In this document: piece after piece, positions 53,159 to 61,942 of the stretch | Layout: every line of letters begins with the position of its first letter | Numbering within the stretch: position 1 is the first letter of the stretch | Assembly (NCBI RefSeq): GCF_020733635.1 | Contig: NZ_JAJFZL010000001.1 | Location: 5,084,001-5,148,000 of the forward strand | Source of the DNA: Nocardia spumae | GTDB lineage: Bacteria; Actinomycetota; Actinomycetes; Mycobacteriales; Mycobacteriaceae | DNA length: 64,000 bases | Direction: 5' to 3' | The notes under the pieces: generated by a model | The model's input: only the letters and a program-made list of their open reading frames with translations | Databases searched by the model: none | Told to the model about the DNA's origin: nothing | Program-made: the position numbers and the translations under genes

Positions 53159-54895
53159 CTAGCTCGACACCTTCTCGAGCTCGGCCACATGGTGGGACTT
53201 CGAGCCCCAGCCCACGTGGGCCTCGGCCCGCATGCGCTCCACCATGTGCGGGTAGTGCAGTTCGAACGCCGGACGCTCGGACCGGATCCGCGGCAGCTCG
53301 TAGAAGTTGTGCCGCGGCGGCGGGCAGGTGGTGGCCCACTCCAGCGAGTTGCCGTAACCCCACGGATCGTCCACGGTCACGACCTCGCCGTAGCGGTAGC
53401 TCTTGAAGACGTTCCAGATGAACGGCAGCGTCGAGGCGCCGAGAATGAAGGCGCCGATCGTGGACACGGTGTTCAGCGCGGTGAAACCGTCGGTCGGCAG
53501 GTAGTCGGCGTAGCGACGCGGCATACCCTCGGCGCCCAGCCAGTGCTGGACCAGGAAGGTGGTGTGGAAGCCGACCATGGTCGCCCAGAAGTGCCATTTG
53601 CCCAGGCGCTCGTCCATCATGCGGCCGGTCATCTTCGGGAACCAGAAGTAGATACCGGCGAAGGTCGCGAACACGATGGTGCCGAAGAGCACGTAGTGGA
53701 AGTGCGCCACGACGAAGTAGGTGTCGGACACATGGAAGTCCAGCGGCGGGCTGGCCAGGATGACACCGGACAGACCACCGAAGAGGAAGGTGACCAGGAA
53801 GCCGACCGAGAACAACATCGGTGATTCGAAGGTCAACTGCCCCTTCCACATGGTGCCGATCCAGTTGAAGAACTTCACACCGGTCGGGACCGCGATCAGG
53901 AAGGTCATGAACGAGAAGTACGGCAGCAGCACCGCGCCGGTGGCGTACATGTGGTGCGCCCAGACCGCGATCGACAGCGCGGCGATACCCAGGGTGGCGT
54001 AGACCAGCGTGGTGTAACCGAAGATCGGCTTACGGCTGAAGACCGGGAAGATCTCGGACACGATGCCGAAGAACGGCAGCGCGATGATGTACACCTCGGG
54101 GTGGCCGAAGTACCAGAACAAGTGCTGGTAGAGCAGCGAACCGCCGGTGGCCGGGTCGTAGATGTGACCACCCAGGTGGCGGTCGTAGGCCAGTGCCATC
54201 AGCGCGGCGGTCAGCAGCGGGAAGGCCAGCAGGACCAGGACGCTGGTGACGGCGATGTTCCAGGTGAAGATCGGCATCCGGAACAGGGTCATACCCGGGC
54301 AACGCAGGCAGACGACGGTGGTCAGCATGTTGACACCACCCAGGATGGTGCCCAGACCGGAGACGGCCAGACCCAGGATCCACAGGTCGGCGCCGACACC
54401 CGGGGAGTGCACGATGTCCGACAGCGGGGTGTAGGCGGTCCAGCCGAAGTCGGCGGCGCCACCGGGGGTGATGAAGCCCGCGGTCGCCATGGTCGCGCCG
54501 AACAGGTACAGCCAGTAGCTGAACGCGTTCAGGCGCGGGAAGGCGACGTCGGGCGCGCCGATCTGCAGCGGCAGCACGATGTTGGCGAAGCCGAACACGA
54601 TCGCGGTCGCATAGAACAGCAGCATGATCGTGCCGTGCATGGTGAACAGCTGGTTGAACTGTTCCGGCGACAGGAACTGCAGACCCGGGCGGGCGAGCTC
54701 ACCACGCATCAGCAGCGCCATCAGGCCGCCGATCATGAAGAACGACATCGCGGTCACCAGGTACATCACGCCGAGGACCTTCGGGTCGGTCGTTGTGACG
54801 GCCTTGTAGATGAACGAACCCTTCGGGCCCAGCCGTGCCGGATACGGCCGTGTCGCTTCCAACTTGGGGACTGGCTGGGGCTCTACAGCAGTCAC
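53159..54895 (-). CDS. ctaD: cytochrome c oxidase subunit I (aa3-type)
   Basis: 578 residues from a GTG at 54895 with AGGAGG. Twelve membrane helices. Haem-copper ligands are visible: MHGTIML (low-spin haem a His), HPEVYI (CuB His and the cross-linked Tyr), AHHMYATG (CuB His pair) and AHFHYVLFG (haem a3/a His pair). K-pathway and D-pathway blocks are of the A1 type. It is the proton-pumping core of the terminal oxidase coupled to bcc. Divergent from the siderophore-binding lipoprotein across 223 nt, as Rv3043c-Rv3044. Confidence 0.97.
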   Translation of the reverse strand: MTAVEPQPVPKLEATRPYPARLGPKGSFIYKAVTTTDPKVLGVMYLVTAMSFFMIGGLMALLMRGELARPGLQFLSPEQFNQLFTMHGTIMLLFYATAIVFGFANIVLPLQIGAPDVAFPRLNAFSYWLYLFGATMATAGFITPGGAADFGWTAYTPLSDIVHSPGVGADLWILGLAVSGLGTILGGVNMLTTVVCLRCPGMTLFRMPIFTWNIAVTSVLVLLAFPLLTAALMALAYDRHLGGHIYDPATGGSLLYQHLFWYFGHPEVYIIALPFFGIVSEIFPVFSRKPIFGYTTLVYATLGIAALSIAVWAHHMYATGAVLLPYFSFMTFLIAVPTGVKFFNWIGTMWKGQLTFESPMLFSVGFLVTFLFGGLSGVILASPPLDFHVSDTYFVVAHFHYVLFGTIVFATFAGIYFWFPKMTGRMMDERLGKWHFWATMVGFHTTFLVQHWLGAEGMPRRYADYLPTDGFTALNTVSTIGAFILGASTLPFIWNVFKSYRYGEVVTVDDPWGYGNSLEWATTCPPPRHNFYELPRIRSERPAFELHYPHMVERMRAEAHVGWGSKSHHVAELEKVSS

Positions 54896-55118
54896 TGATC
54901 CTCCTGAAGGTGTGGCCTTCTGCTCGTTTCGCACGCTCGTGCGTTCCGGTGCATGACGAAACGACGGTGGCTTGCGCTAAAGGCATCGTAAACCGTGGCG
55001 CCACAGGCGACCGAACGGGTCCTACTCTGTGTCGTAATTGCCCGCCGGAAGGATCGCGATTCCCTGATCGGCCCAGGGCGAGGGGTCGCGGCGGGCAGGC
55101 GCATGTACCCTACGCTGC

Positions 55119-56195
55119 ATGCCGGTGAGCGAACGCGTCTCCACCCGAAACCCCAAGACCCGCAAGCGCACCAGTGCGCGTCGGCTATCACTCGGCGCGG
55201 CGGCGATCGGCGCCGCGGTCGCCCTGGTCTCCGGCTGCGGTACCGGTGGCGACGACGCGTCCAGCACTATCGTCCGGACCACCACCAATATCGCGGGTGC
55301 GAGCGTGGTCGGGATCGAGCGCGACACCACCCGCGCCTGCGCGCTGCCGAGTGCCCCGGATCAGGCGTCGGGTACGCACACGGTGGCCGGTGCGCAGGTG
55401 CCCGCCGATCCGAAACGCATTGTCGTACTGGATACCGCCGCTCTCGACGCGGTGTGCGCCGTCGGGTTGTGGGAGCGGGTCGTGGGAACCACCACACTGC
55501 CCGGGCCGGCGCCGCAGCCCGGCTATCTGGGCACCGGCGTGCTGAAGATTCCGAGCGTCGGCGGCACCGGCGCGGTCGACATGGCGAAAATCTCCGAACT
55601 GCAGCCGGATCTGATCCTCGGCAGCGCCGGTGACGGCGACCTCGGCGCGCTGCGCGGCGTGGCCCCGACGGTCCTGGTCGAGCGCAAGGGCTGGGCCGAC
55701 GACTTCACCGGCTACGCCGCTGCGCTGGGCCGCGGTTCGGCCGGGGCGAAGGCGCTCGCCGACTACCGCACGGACGCGCGGGAGACCGGCGCCTCGATCG
55801 CCGCGAACTTCTCCCAGGCATCGGTTATCCGCTTCTCCGACAAGGACATTCAGGTCCAGGGCGACGACACCTTCGCCGGGCAGGTACTCGCCGATGCCGG
55901 GGTCCAGCGCCCGGGCGCCCAGCGCGACGGCTCCTTCCCGGTGGACAGCCTGTCCACGAAGAACGATCGCAACAAGATCGAGGGCGACATCATCTATCTG
56001 ATGCTCGACGGTCCGGACGGCAAGAGCTACGCGGAGTCGGTCATGAAGGGCGACGACTGGAAGAAGCTCAGCGCCGTGAGCGACAAGCGAGATTTCGTGG
56101 TCGAGGACGATATCTGGCACGGTTCGGGTGTCACCGCCGCACGCGCGATCCTCGACGATCTGCGCAAGACCCTCAACGGGTACGTCACCGACTGA
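55119..56195 (+). CDS. fecB: iron-siderophore ABC transporter substrate-binding lipoprotein (FecB-like)
   Basis: 358 residues. Lipobox LVSGC places the lipidated residue at Cys40. The mature protein is a class III periplasmic binding fold: PKRIVVLDTAALDAVCAVGLWERVVGTT (about 98-126), GAVDMAKISELQPDLILGSAG, and FSDKDIQVQGDDTFAGQVLADAGVQRPG (about 237-266). It captures ferric siderophores or haem outside the membrane. No permease or ATPase is adjacent; the M. tuberculosis homologue Rv3044 also stands next to ctaD. A short upstream region has no obvious IdeR box. Confidence 0.93.
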   Translation: MPVSERVSTRNPKTRKRTSARRLSLGAAAIGAAVALVSGCGTGGDDASSTIVRTTTNIAGASVVGIERDTTRACALPSAPDQASGTHTVAGAQVPADPKRIVVLDTAALDAVCAVGLWERVVGTTTLPGPAPQPGYLGTGVLKIPSVGGTGAVDMAKISELQPDLILGSAGDGDLGALRGVAPTVLVERKGWADDFTGYAAALGRGSAGAKALADYRTDARETGASIAANFSQASVIRFSDKDIQVQGDDTFAGQVLADAGVQRPGAQRDGSFPVDSLSTKNDRNKIEGDIIYLMLDGPDGKSYAESVMKGDDWKKLSAVSDKRDFVVEDDIWHGSGVTAARAILDDLRKTLNGYVTD

Positions 56196-56201
56196 GCGGG
56201 G

Positions 56202-56651
56202 TCACCGCCCGTTCGGCGGGCGGCGCGGATCGTCACCCGCGGCCCGAGGACGCAGGGCGTAGGCGGGCACGAGTTGATCGGTCAGGTGTAGCGGCGCCCG
56301 GCCGTCGGCGTAGCAGACCGAGAAATTGACCCGGCCCAGCCACTCACCACTGAACGAGGGCACCCAGTGGGTGAGCGTTCCGGGCCGCTCCCCTGTCATA
56401 TCCAGTCCGGCCCCGTTGACGTGCGTGGGCGCGCCGGGATCCCGGATCAGAATCGCGTCCAACCGCACCCACACCGGTTTGGGCGGTTGCACCAGGACGC
56501 GGTAGTAGTAGCCCGTTTCGTTCGGATATTGCAACTGCGGCTCGGTTCCCTCGGTCCGCGGGATATCGGCCGGAAGCCGCCGCGGCCGGGCGGAGGCAGC
56601 GGGCTCCCCGTCACCCGCCGCGGGCACATCCCGACCGGAACTCGAACACAT
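56202..56651 (-). CDS. conserved-looking hypothetical protein
   Basis: 149 residues from the ATG at 56651; an in-frame start exists at 56753 but its extension is low-complexity. No family recognised. The N-terminal 40 residues are Pro/Ala/Arg-rich; the rest is hydrophobic-aromatic with YPNETGYYYRVLVQPPKPVWV and a domain rich in Trp/Pro ending in an RPPNGR tail. Beta-rich composition, with no membrane helix or signal peptide. It is convergent with the siderophore-binding lipoprotein, 6 nt apart. Confidence 0.6.
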   Translation of the reverse strand: MCSSSGRDVPAAGDGEPAASARPRRLPADIPRTEGTEPQLQYPNETGYYYRVLVQPPKPVWVRLDAILIRDPGAPTHVNGAGLDMTGERPGTLTHWVPSFSGEWLGRVNFSVCYADGRAPLHLTDQLVPAYALRPRAAGDDPRRPPNGR

Positions 56652-56762
56652 ATTCGAATGATACCGATCGGTCGGCCCGACCGACACCCGCCCCGCCGGT
56701 CCCGGCCGTGTCGCGCTCCAGCACCCGGGCGCCACCACCACAGCAGACGTCATGATGTCCGG

Positions 56763-57296
56763 GTGGGCAAACTACTGGTGCTGGTCAACGGCCTTCCGGG
56801 CGCCGGCAAATCGACCACCGGACGGGCGCTGGCCCGCACATTGGATGCGCGGTTCCTATCGAAAGACACGGTCAAAGACGCCTTGGCGAACTGCGTCGAC
56901 GATGCCGCCGACCTACCGGAGCTGGGCGGTATCGCTATGGACGCGATCTGGGCCCTGGCCCGGGCGACCAACTCGGCGGTCGTCGTCGATTCGTGGTGGT
57001 TCGCACCGCGCGACCGGGAGCACGCCCGGCGCGGCATCGCCCGGGCCGCCGCCGACCGCACCGTCGAAGTCTGGTGCGACGCAACGGAACCCGTGGCGAG
57101 AGCCCGCTACGCGAGCAGGCACCGCCCGAGTTACTACGGCGATGCCCAGCGCCTGGTCACACACTGGGATATCTGGGCACGAGCGGCCGCACCCCTCGGA
57201 TTGACACCGGTGGTCACCGTCGACACCACAAGCCCGGTGGACTACGTCACCCTCGCCGACCGGATCGAACTCGCTGCCGTGCAAGGGACCCGATAG
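56763..57296 (+). CDS. P-loop kinase-like ATPase
   Basis: 177 residues from the GTG at 56763, chosen because the P-loop GLPGAGKSTT then starts near residue 9, the usual place. Later segments are SKDTVKDALA, VVVDSWWFAPRDREHA and VEVWCDATEPVARARYASRHRPS, typical of zeta-toxin-like or nucleotide/chloramphenicol-type small kinases (AAA_33 family). No partner antitoxin is seen. Function unknown. The 169 nt after it, up to the nrdF stop, hold no convincing feature. Confidence 0.82.
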   Translation: MGKLLVLVNGLPGAGKSTTGRALARTLDARFLSKDTVKDALANCVDDAADLPELGGIAMDAIWALARATNSAVVVDSWWFAPRDREHARRGIARAAADRTVEVWCDATEPVARARYASRHRPSYYGDAQRLVTHWDIWARAAAPLGLTPVVTVDTTSPVDYVTLADRIELAAVQGTR

Positions 57297-57465
57297 ATCC
57301 ACGACCGACGTTGCTCGATCAGCGAAGCGCGGTTAGGCGTGCTGCGCGTGCAGGGCGGCCGCGAGCCACGTGATTTCGAGAGTAAGCGGCGGAGCATCGC
57401 GCACGACACGAAACCCGGGCGCACGCCGCGAGATACGCCCGAGTCCGCTCATCGACGACTGCGGC

Positions 57466-58434
<969 letters not shown>

Positions 58435-58484
58435 TCACTCACCCTTTCGACCTCGCCGGATCACGTCGTTCTATGTCAACTTGA

Positions 58485-58532
58485 ACACTACTACTTGGGG
58501 CCGACAAGAACGAAGAACACAACACCTTGTGT
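58485..58532 (-). promoter_or_regulatory. two NrdR boxes upstream of nrdF
   Basis: Box 1: ACACAACACCTTGTGT (58517-58532), whose ACACAA/TTGTGT arms are perfect inverted repeats. Box 2: ACACTACTACTTGGGG (58485-58500), with a good left half. Start-to-start distance is 32 bp (three helical turns), the spacing typical of tandem NrdR boxes. NrdR with dATP/ATP would repress nrdF here. Confidence 0.75.
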
Positions 58533-58763
58533 CTCGATGGTTCCTGGGAAAATACCCTGCGGGGTGGGAGGTTCCACACCGCAGTCGCCGGCGCATGACC
58601 ATCGCGCGCGACGCACAGGCCACTATCGCCACATCGGATCACAGCAACAACGCCGAGGGTTTGCCGCGAAGCTCCCGTCGGCGGACTGTCCCGGGGGATG
58701 GTTGGGGCAATGTCGGCTGGACATCTCCGGCCCGACCGGGACGAGTAGACAGCCTCCACCCAC

Positions 58764-59741
58764 TCAGCCGGCGACAGCCAGGATCAACTTCCCGGTGGAG
58801 CTGCGGCTCTCCATCAGCCTGTGCGCATCCGCCGCGCCGGCCAACGGGAACTCGGCGGTGATCGGGAGACTCACGTCTCCGCCCGTGACCAATTCGAATG
58901 CACGTGTGGCGATATCACGCAGGACCTCAGGTGCGTCGATGCTCAGGCCGAGGATCGAGAATCCCGATACCGAAATACCCCTGGGGTAGAGCTCCGGCTG
59001 ACCGACGCGCCAGGCGGGCTCCCCACCGGCGTTGCCGTACGAGATCAGACGACCGAATCGTGCCAGCGCGCTCAGTCCGCGGCTCAAGGTCTGTCCACCG
59101 ACCGAGTCCAGCACCAGGTCCACACCGCGTCCGGCGGTGACGCGACGGATATCCTCGTCGAAGGTCTCGCTGAGAAAGGCATCGTCGTAGCCCACCTCGC
59201 GGGCGTACTCGGCCTTGGCCGGACCGGACACCACTCCGTATACCGCACCGGCTCCGGCCAGCTTGGCGATCTGCCCGGCCACGCTTCCCACTCCGCCGGC
59301 CGCACCTTGTACGAGAACCGTCTCCCCCGGCTGCGCCCGCCCGATCGTGTGGATCAACGCGAACGCAGTGGGCAAAACAGTGGGAAGCGTTGCGGCAGTG
59401 CGCAGATCGATACCCTCGGGAACCGGGAAAGTGGTCGCCGCATCGACCACGGCGACTTCCGCATAGGCGCCGCCGTCGGTGATCGCCGCGACCGGTTGCC
59501 CCACAACCAGCCCCTGCACACCCTCCCCCAGCGACCGCACGCGCCCGGACAGTTCCAGTCCCGGCACGAACGGCAGCCCGGGAACCCGATAACCGATCGT
59601 GCGGGCCTGCAGATCGGCGAAATTGACCCCCACATACTCGACGTCGATCGCCACCTGCCCCGGCCCGGGTTGCGGCAGAGGCAAATCCACGTGCTGTAGC
59701 ACCTCAGGGCCACCGAACTCCTCGAAACGCACGCCGTGCAT
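58764..59741 (-). CDS. NADPH:quinone oxidoreductase-like (zeta-crystallin family)
   Basis: 325 residues from the ATG at 59741 with GGAGG upstream. A zinc-less medium-chain dehydrogenase: GVNFADLQARTIGY, GAYAEVAVV, the Rossmann GAAGGVGSVAGQIAKL (about 143-158) and GGQTLSRGLSALARFG. It lacks the zinc-site cysteines and histidines. It reduces quinones or enones with NADPH. It sits between nrdF and mgtE, in place of the Rv3049c/Rv3050c genes found there in M. tuberculosis. Its promoter is probably in the 292-nt stretch before mgtE's stop, where nothing else was seen. Confidence 0.9.
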   Translation of the reverse strand: MHGVRFEEFGGPEVLQHVDLPLPQPGPGQVAIDVEYVGVNFADLQARTIGYRVPGLPFVPGLELSGRVRSLGEGVQGLVVGQPVAAITDGGAYAEVAVVDAATTFPVPEGIDLRTAATLPTVLPTAFALIHTIGRAQPGETVLVQGAAGGVGSVAGQIAKLAGAGAVYGVVSGPAKAEYAREVGYDDAFLSETFDEDIRRVTAGRGVDLVLDSVGGQTLSRGLSALARFGRLISYGNAGGEPAWRVGQPELYPRGISVSGFSILGLSIDAPEVLRDIATRAFELVTGGDVSLPITAEFPLAGAADAHRLMESRSSTGKLILAVAG

Positions 59742-60033
59742 ACCCTGACCTCCACCTTCGAACCGAGACAACTCCAGGCTCAACTACGCCGCGGCCCCAG
59801 GGATTCCCGGCCCGATGCAGGGCATTCACCGGTCACGCGCGGTGGCGCGTTCCGGGTCACTCGCTGAGCGGTATTATGGGTTTTTCCCACTCTCGAACCG
59901 CGGTGTCGAGGCACGCCGCCTCGAAGACCATCGGCATGGAGACAGTGTCACCGGCCAGGGGCGTGGCTTGCTACCGACAGAGAGCCACCTGAGACCTGTT
60001 GGCCGCCAACCATGCGGTGCGGTCGAGCGAGAC

Positions 60034-61581
60034 TCAGATGCCGAGCACCAGCTTCGCGGTGGTGAAGTAGATGATCAAACCGGTCGCGTCGACCAGTGTG
60101 GTCACCATGGGCGCCGAGATGACCGCCGGATCGATGCGCAGTTTCTTGGCCAGCAGCGGCATCGTGCCGCCGATGGTGGCCGCCCACCCGCAGATGATCA
60201 CCAGGGTGATGCCCACGACCAGCGCGATCTGCGCGCCGACGAAGGTCGCGCCGATGACCATGCCGACCACCGCCAGCATCGAACCGAGCACCAGGCCCAC
60301 CCGGCATTCGCGCCAGATGACCTTCAGCAGGTCCGACACTCGCACCTCGCCCACCGCGAGTGCCCGCACACAGGAGGTGGCCGCTTGTGCCCCGGCGTTG
60401 CCGCCCGCGCCGATGAGCAGCGGAATGAACAGCGCCAGATTCGCGGCCTGCGCCAGTGTCGCCTCGAACGCGTCGGTGACAGAGACCGTCAAAGTGGCCG
60501 CCACCAGCAGCAACAGCAACCACATCGCGCGGTAGCGGGCCAGCTGGAAGACGCCGGCCGCCATGTAGTGACCGGTCCACGGGCTGGTGCCGGCCTGCAG
60601 CGCGACGTCCTCGCTGTCGGCGGCCTCGATCACCTCCACCGCATCGTCGATGGTCAACAATCCGACCAGTCGATCCTCGCTGTCGACCACCGGCAGATTC
60701 ATCAGATTCGTCTCACGCATGAGCCGCGCCGCCTTCTCCGCGGCATCGGTCGCCCGCGCGAAAACCGGTTCGGTGACGACGAGTTCGGTCAGCATGGTGG
60801 CGGGATCGCTGAGCACCAGCTCTCGCATCTCGACCACCCCGATCAGCCGGCGGCCACCGTCGACCACGGGCAGGGTGTACACGGTCTCGGCGTGCGCGCC
60901 CTTGGCCCGGACCACGCCCAGCGCCTCGGCCACCGTGAGATCCCGGTGCAGCGCAACGACTTCCGGCGTCATGTATCGACCGGCCGATCCCTCGGGATAG
61001 CCGAGCAGGGCGGCGGTCATCCGCCGTTCGCGCGGGCTGAGCCCGGCCAGCACCTTCTTGGCGACCGTGGCCGGCGCCTCGCGCAGCATGCGAGCGCGGT
61101 CGTCGGGGTCCATGCCCTCGATCAGTTCGCGGAAGCTCTGATCCCGCATCCCGGACAGGATCTGCTGCTGATCGACGGGTTCGAGCTCCTCGAACACCGC
61201 CAGCGCGCGGTCCTTGTCCAGCAGCCGGAACGCGATTCCGGCCTGGACGGCGTCCATGCGAGCGAGTTCATCGGCGATCCGATGCGGCGCGTGCTCGTCC
61301 AGCCAGGTGAGCGCGGCATCGACGCGGCGCGCGTCGAGGAGTTCCCACAGCGACGCGCGGTCCGGATGCTGTTCGGCGGCAATCGTTTCCGCGGCCTCCG
61401 CAGCGGCCCCGAGTTCGGCGGCGCGCGTTTCGGCGGCTGCCCGGCACGGTCCGTGCACGGCGGCGGGACTCGCTTCCACCACAGTGTCGGCGGCATGGTT
61501 TTCGGGCCCGGCGGACGAGTGATCGTCACCCAGGACACGCGAACGTGCGGGCGCGGCGAAGTACAGATCGGTCGGCGACAT
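60034..61581 (-). CDS. mgtE: magnesium transporter MgtE
   Basis: 515 residues. The N-terminal helical domain (about 75-200, with LLDARRVDAALTWLDEH and LSPRERRMTAALLGYPEGSAG) is followed by two CBS domains (about 205-330, with VEMRELV and VGLLTIDDAVEVIE) and five membrane helices with GAGGNAGAQAAT in the pore region and PLLAKKLRIDPAVISAPMVTTLVDATG (about 480-505). CBS and N domains close the channel at high Mg2+. Only the first ~70 residues are unusual: Ala-rich, disordered. It lies between nrdE and a quinone oxidoreductase. Confidence 0.96.
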   Translation of the reverse strand: MSPTDLYFAAPARSRVLGDDHSSAGPENHAADTVVEASPAAVHGPCRAAAETRAAELGAAAEAAETIAAEQHPDRASLWELLDARRVDAALTWLDEHAPHRIADELARMDAVQAGIAFRLLDKDRALAVFEELEPVDQQQILSGMRDQSFRELIEGMDPDDRARMLREAPATVAKKVLAGLSPRERRMTAALLGYPEGSAGRYMTPEVVALHRDLTVAEALGVVRAKGAHAETVYTLPVVDGGRRLIGVVEMRELVLSDPATMLTELVVTEPVFARATDAAEKAARLMRETNLMNLPVVDSEDRLVGLLTIDDAVEVIEAADSEDVALQAGTSPWTGHYMAAGVFQLARYRAMWLLLLLVAATLTVSVTDAFEATLAQAANLALFIPLLIGAGGNAGAQAATSCVRALAVGEVRVSDLLKVIWRECRVGLVLGSMLAVVGMVIGATFVGAQIALVVGITLVIICGWAATIGGTMPLLAKKLRIDPAVISAPMVTTLVDATGLIIYFTTAKLVLGI

Positions 61582-61894
61582 GACAGAACCTCGGCATACA
61601 GCGAGTGGGTACGGGAATCACGGATTCACACCGCGAGGCACCGACCTCGCCACCGAAAGCTCTACCGGCAGAACAGGAGGACGGCGCCGCGCGGCCTTCG
61701 ACTCGGGGGTTCGCTACGCACAGCTACCCACCTCCTCATCGCCAGCACTTCACCGTCAGAGAATTTCGGATGCCCTCTCGGCATCCACCGATAACCTGCA
61801 CCGTCGCCTGGTCATCGCGCGGACATACAACGCCCGAATGCAGGCTACACCTCCAACCGCCGCCACGCCGAACCACGAACCCGACAACATACGA
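61582..61894 (-). promoter_or_regulatory. long leader/promoter region of mgtE, class unassigned
   Basis: About 313 nt between the nrdE terminator and the mgtE start with no credible gene. It contains a 7-bp hairpin GGATGCC/GGCATCC (61768-61774 and 61780-61786) and several shorter ones. Long leaders before mgtE can hold Mg-sensing riboswitches, but I could not match this to an M-box or any class I know. Confidence 0.3.
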
Positions 61895-61926
61895 GCGGGC
61901 GCCCCAGCCGGAACCGGGACGCCCGC
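61895..61926 (-). terminator. hairpin terminator after nrdE
   Basis: Stem of 11 bp with one G-T wobble (61895-61905 with 61916-61926) and a 10-nt loop, 17 nt past the nrdE stop on the same strand. Confidence 0.8.
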
Positions 61927-61942
61927 CGCACTCGCCGCGCGA

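Noticed and set aside
59998..60010. 13-bp palindrome GTTGGC-C-GCCAAC near the mgtE stop
   Set aside because: One-base centre cannot form an RNA hairpin; short enough to occur by chance in this GC-rich sequence.
61582..61894. M-box riboswitch before mgtE
   Set aside because: Conserved M-box core elements were not found by eye; kept only as an unassigned leader.
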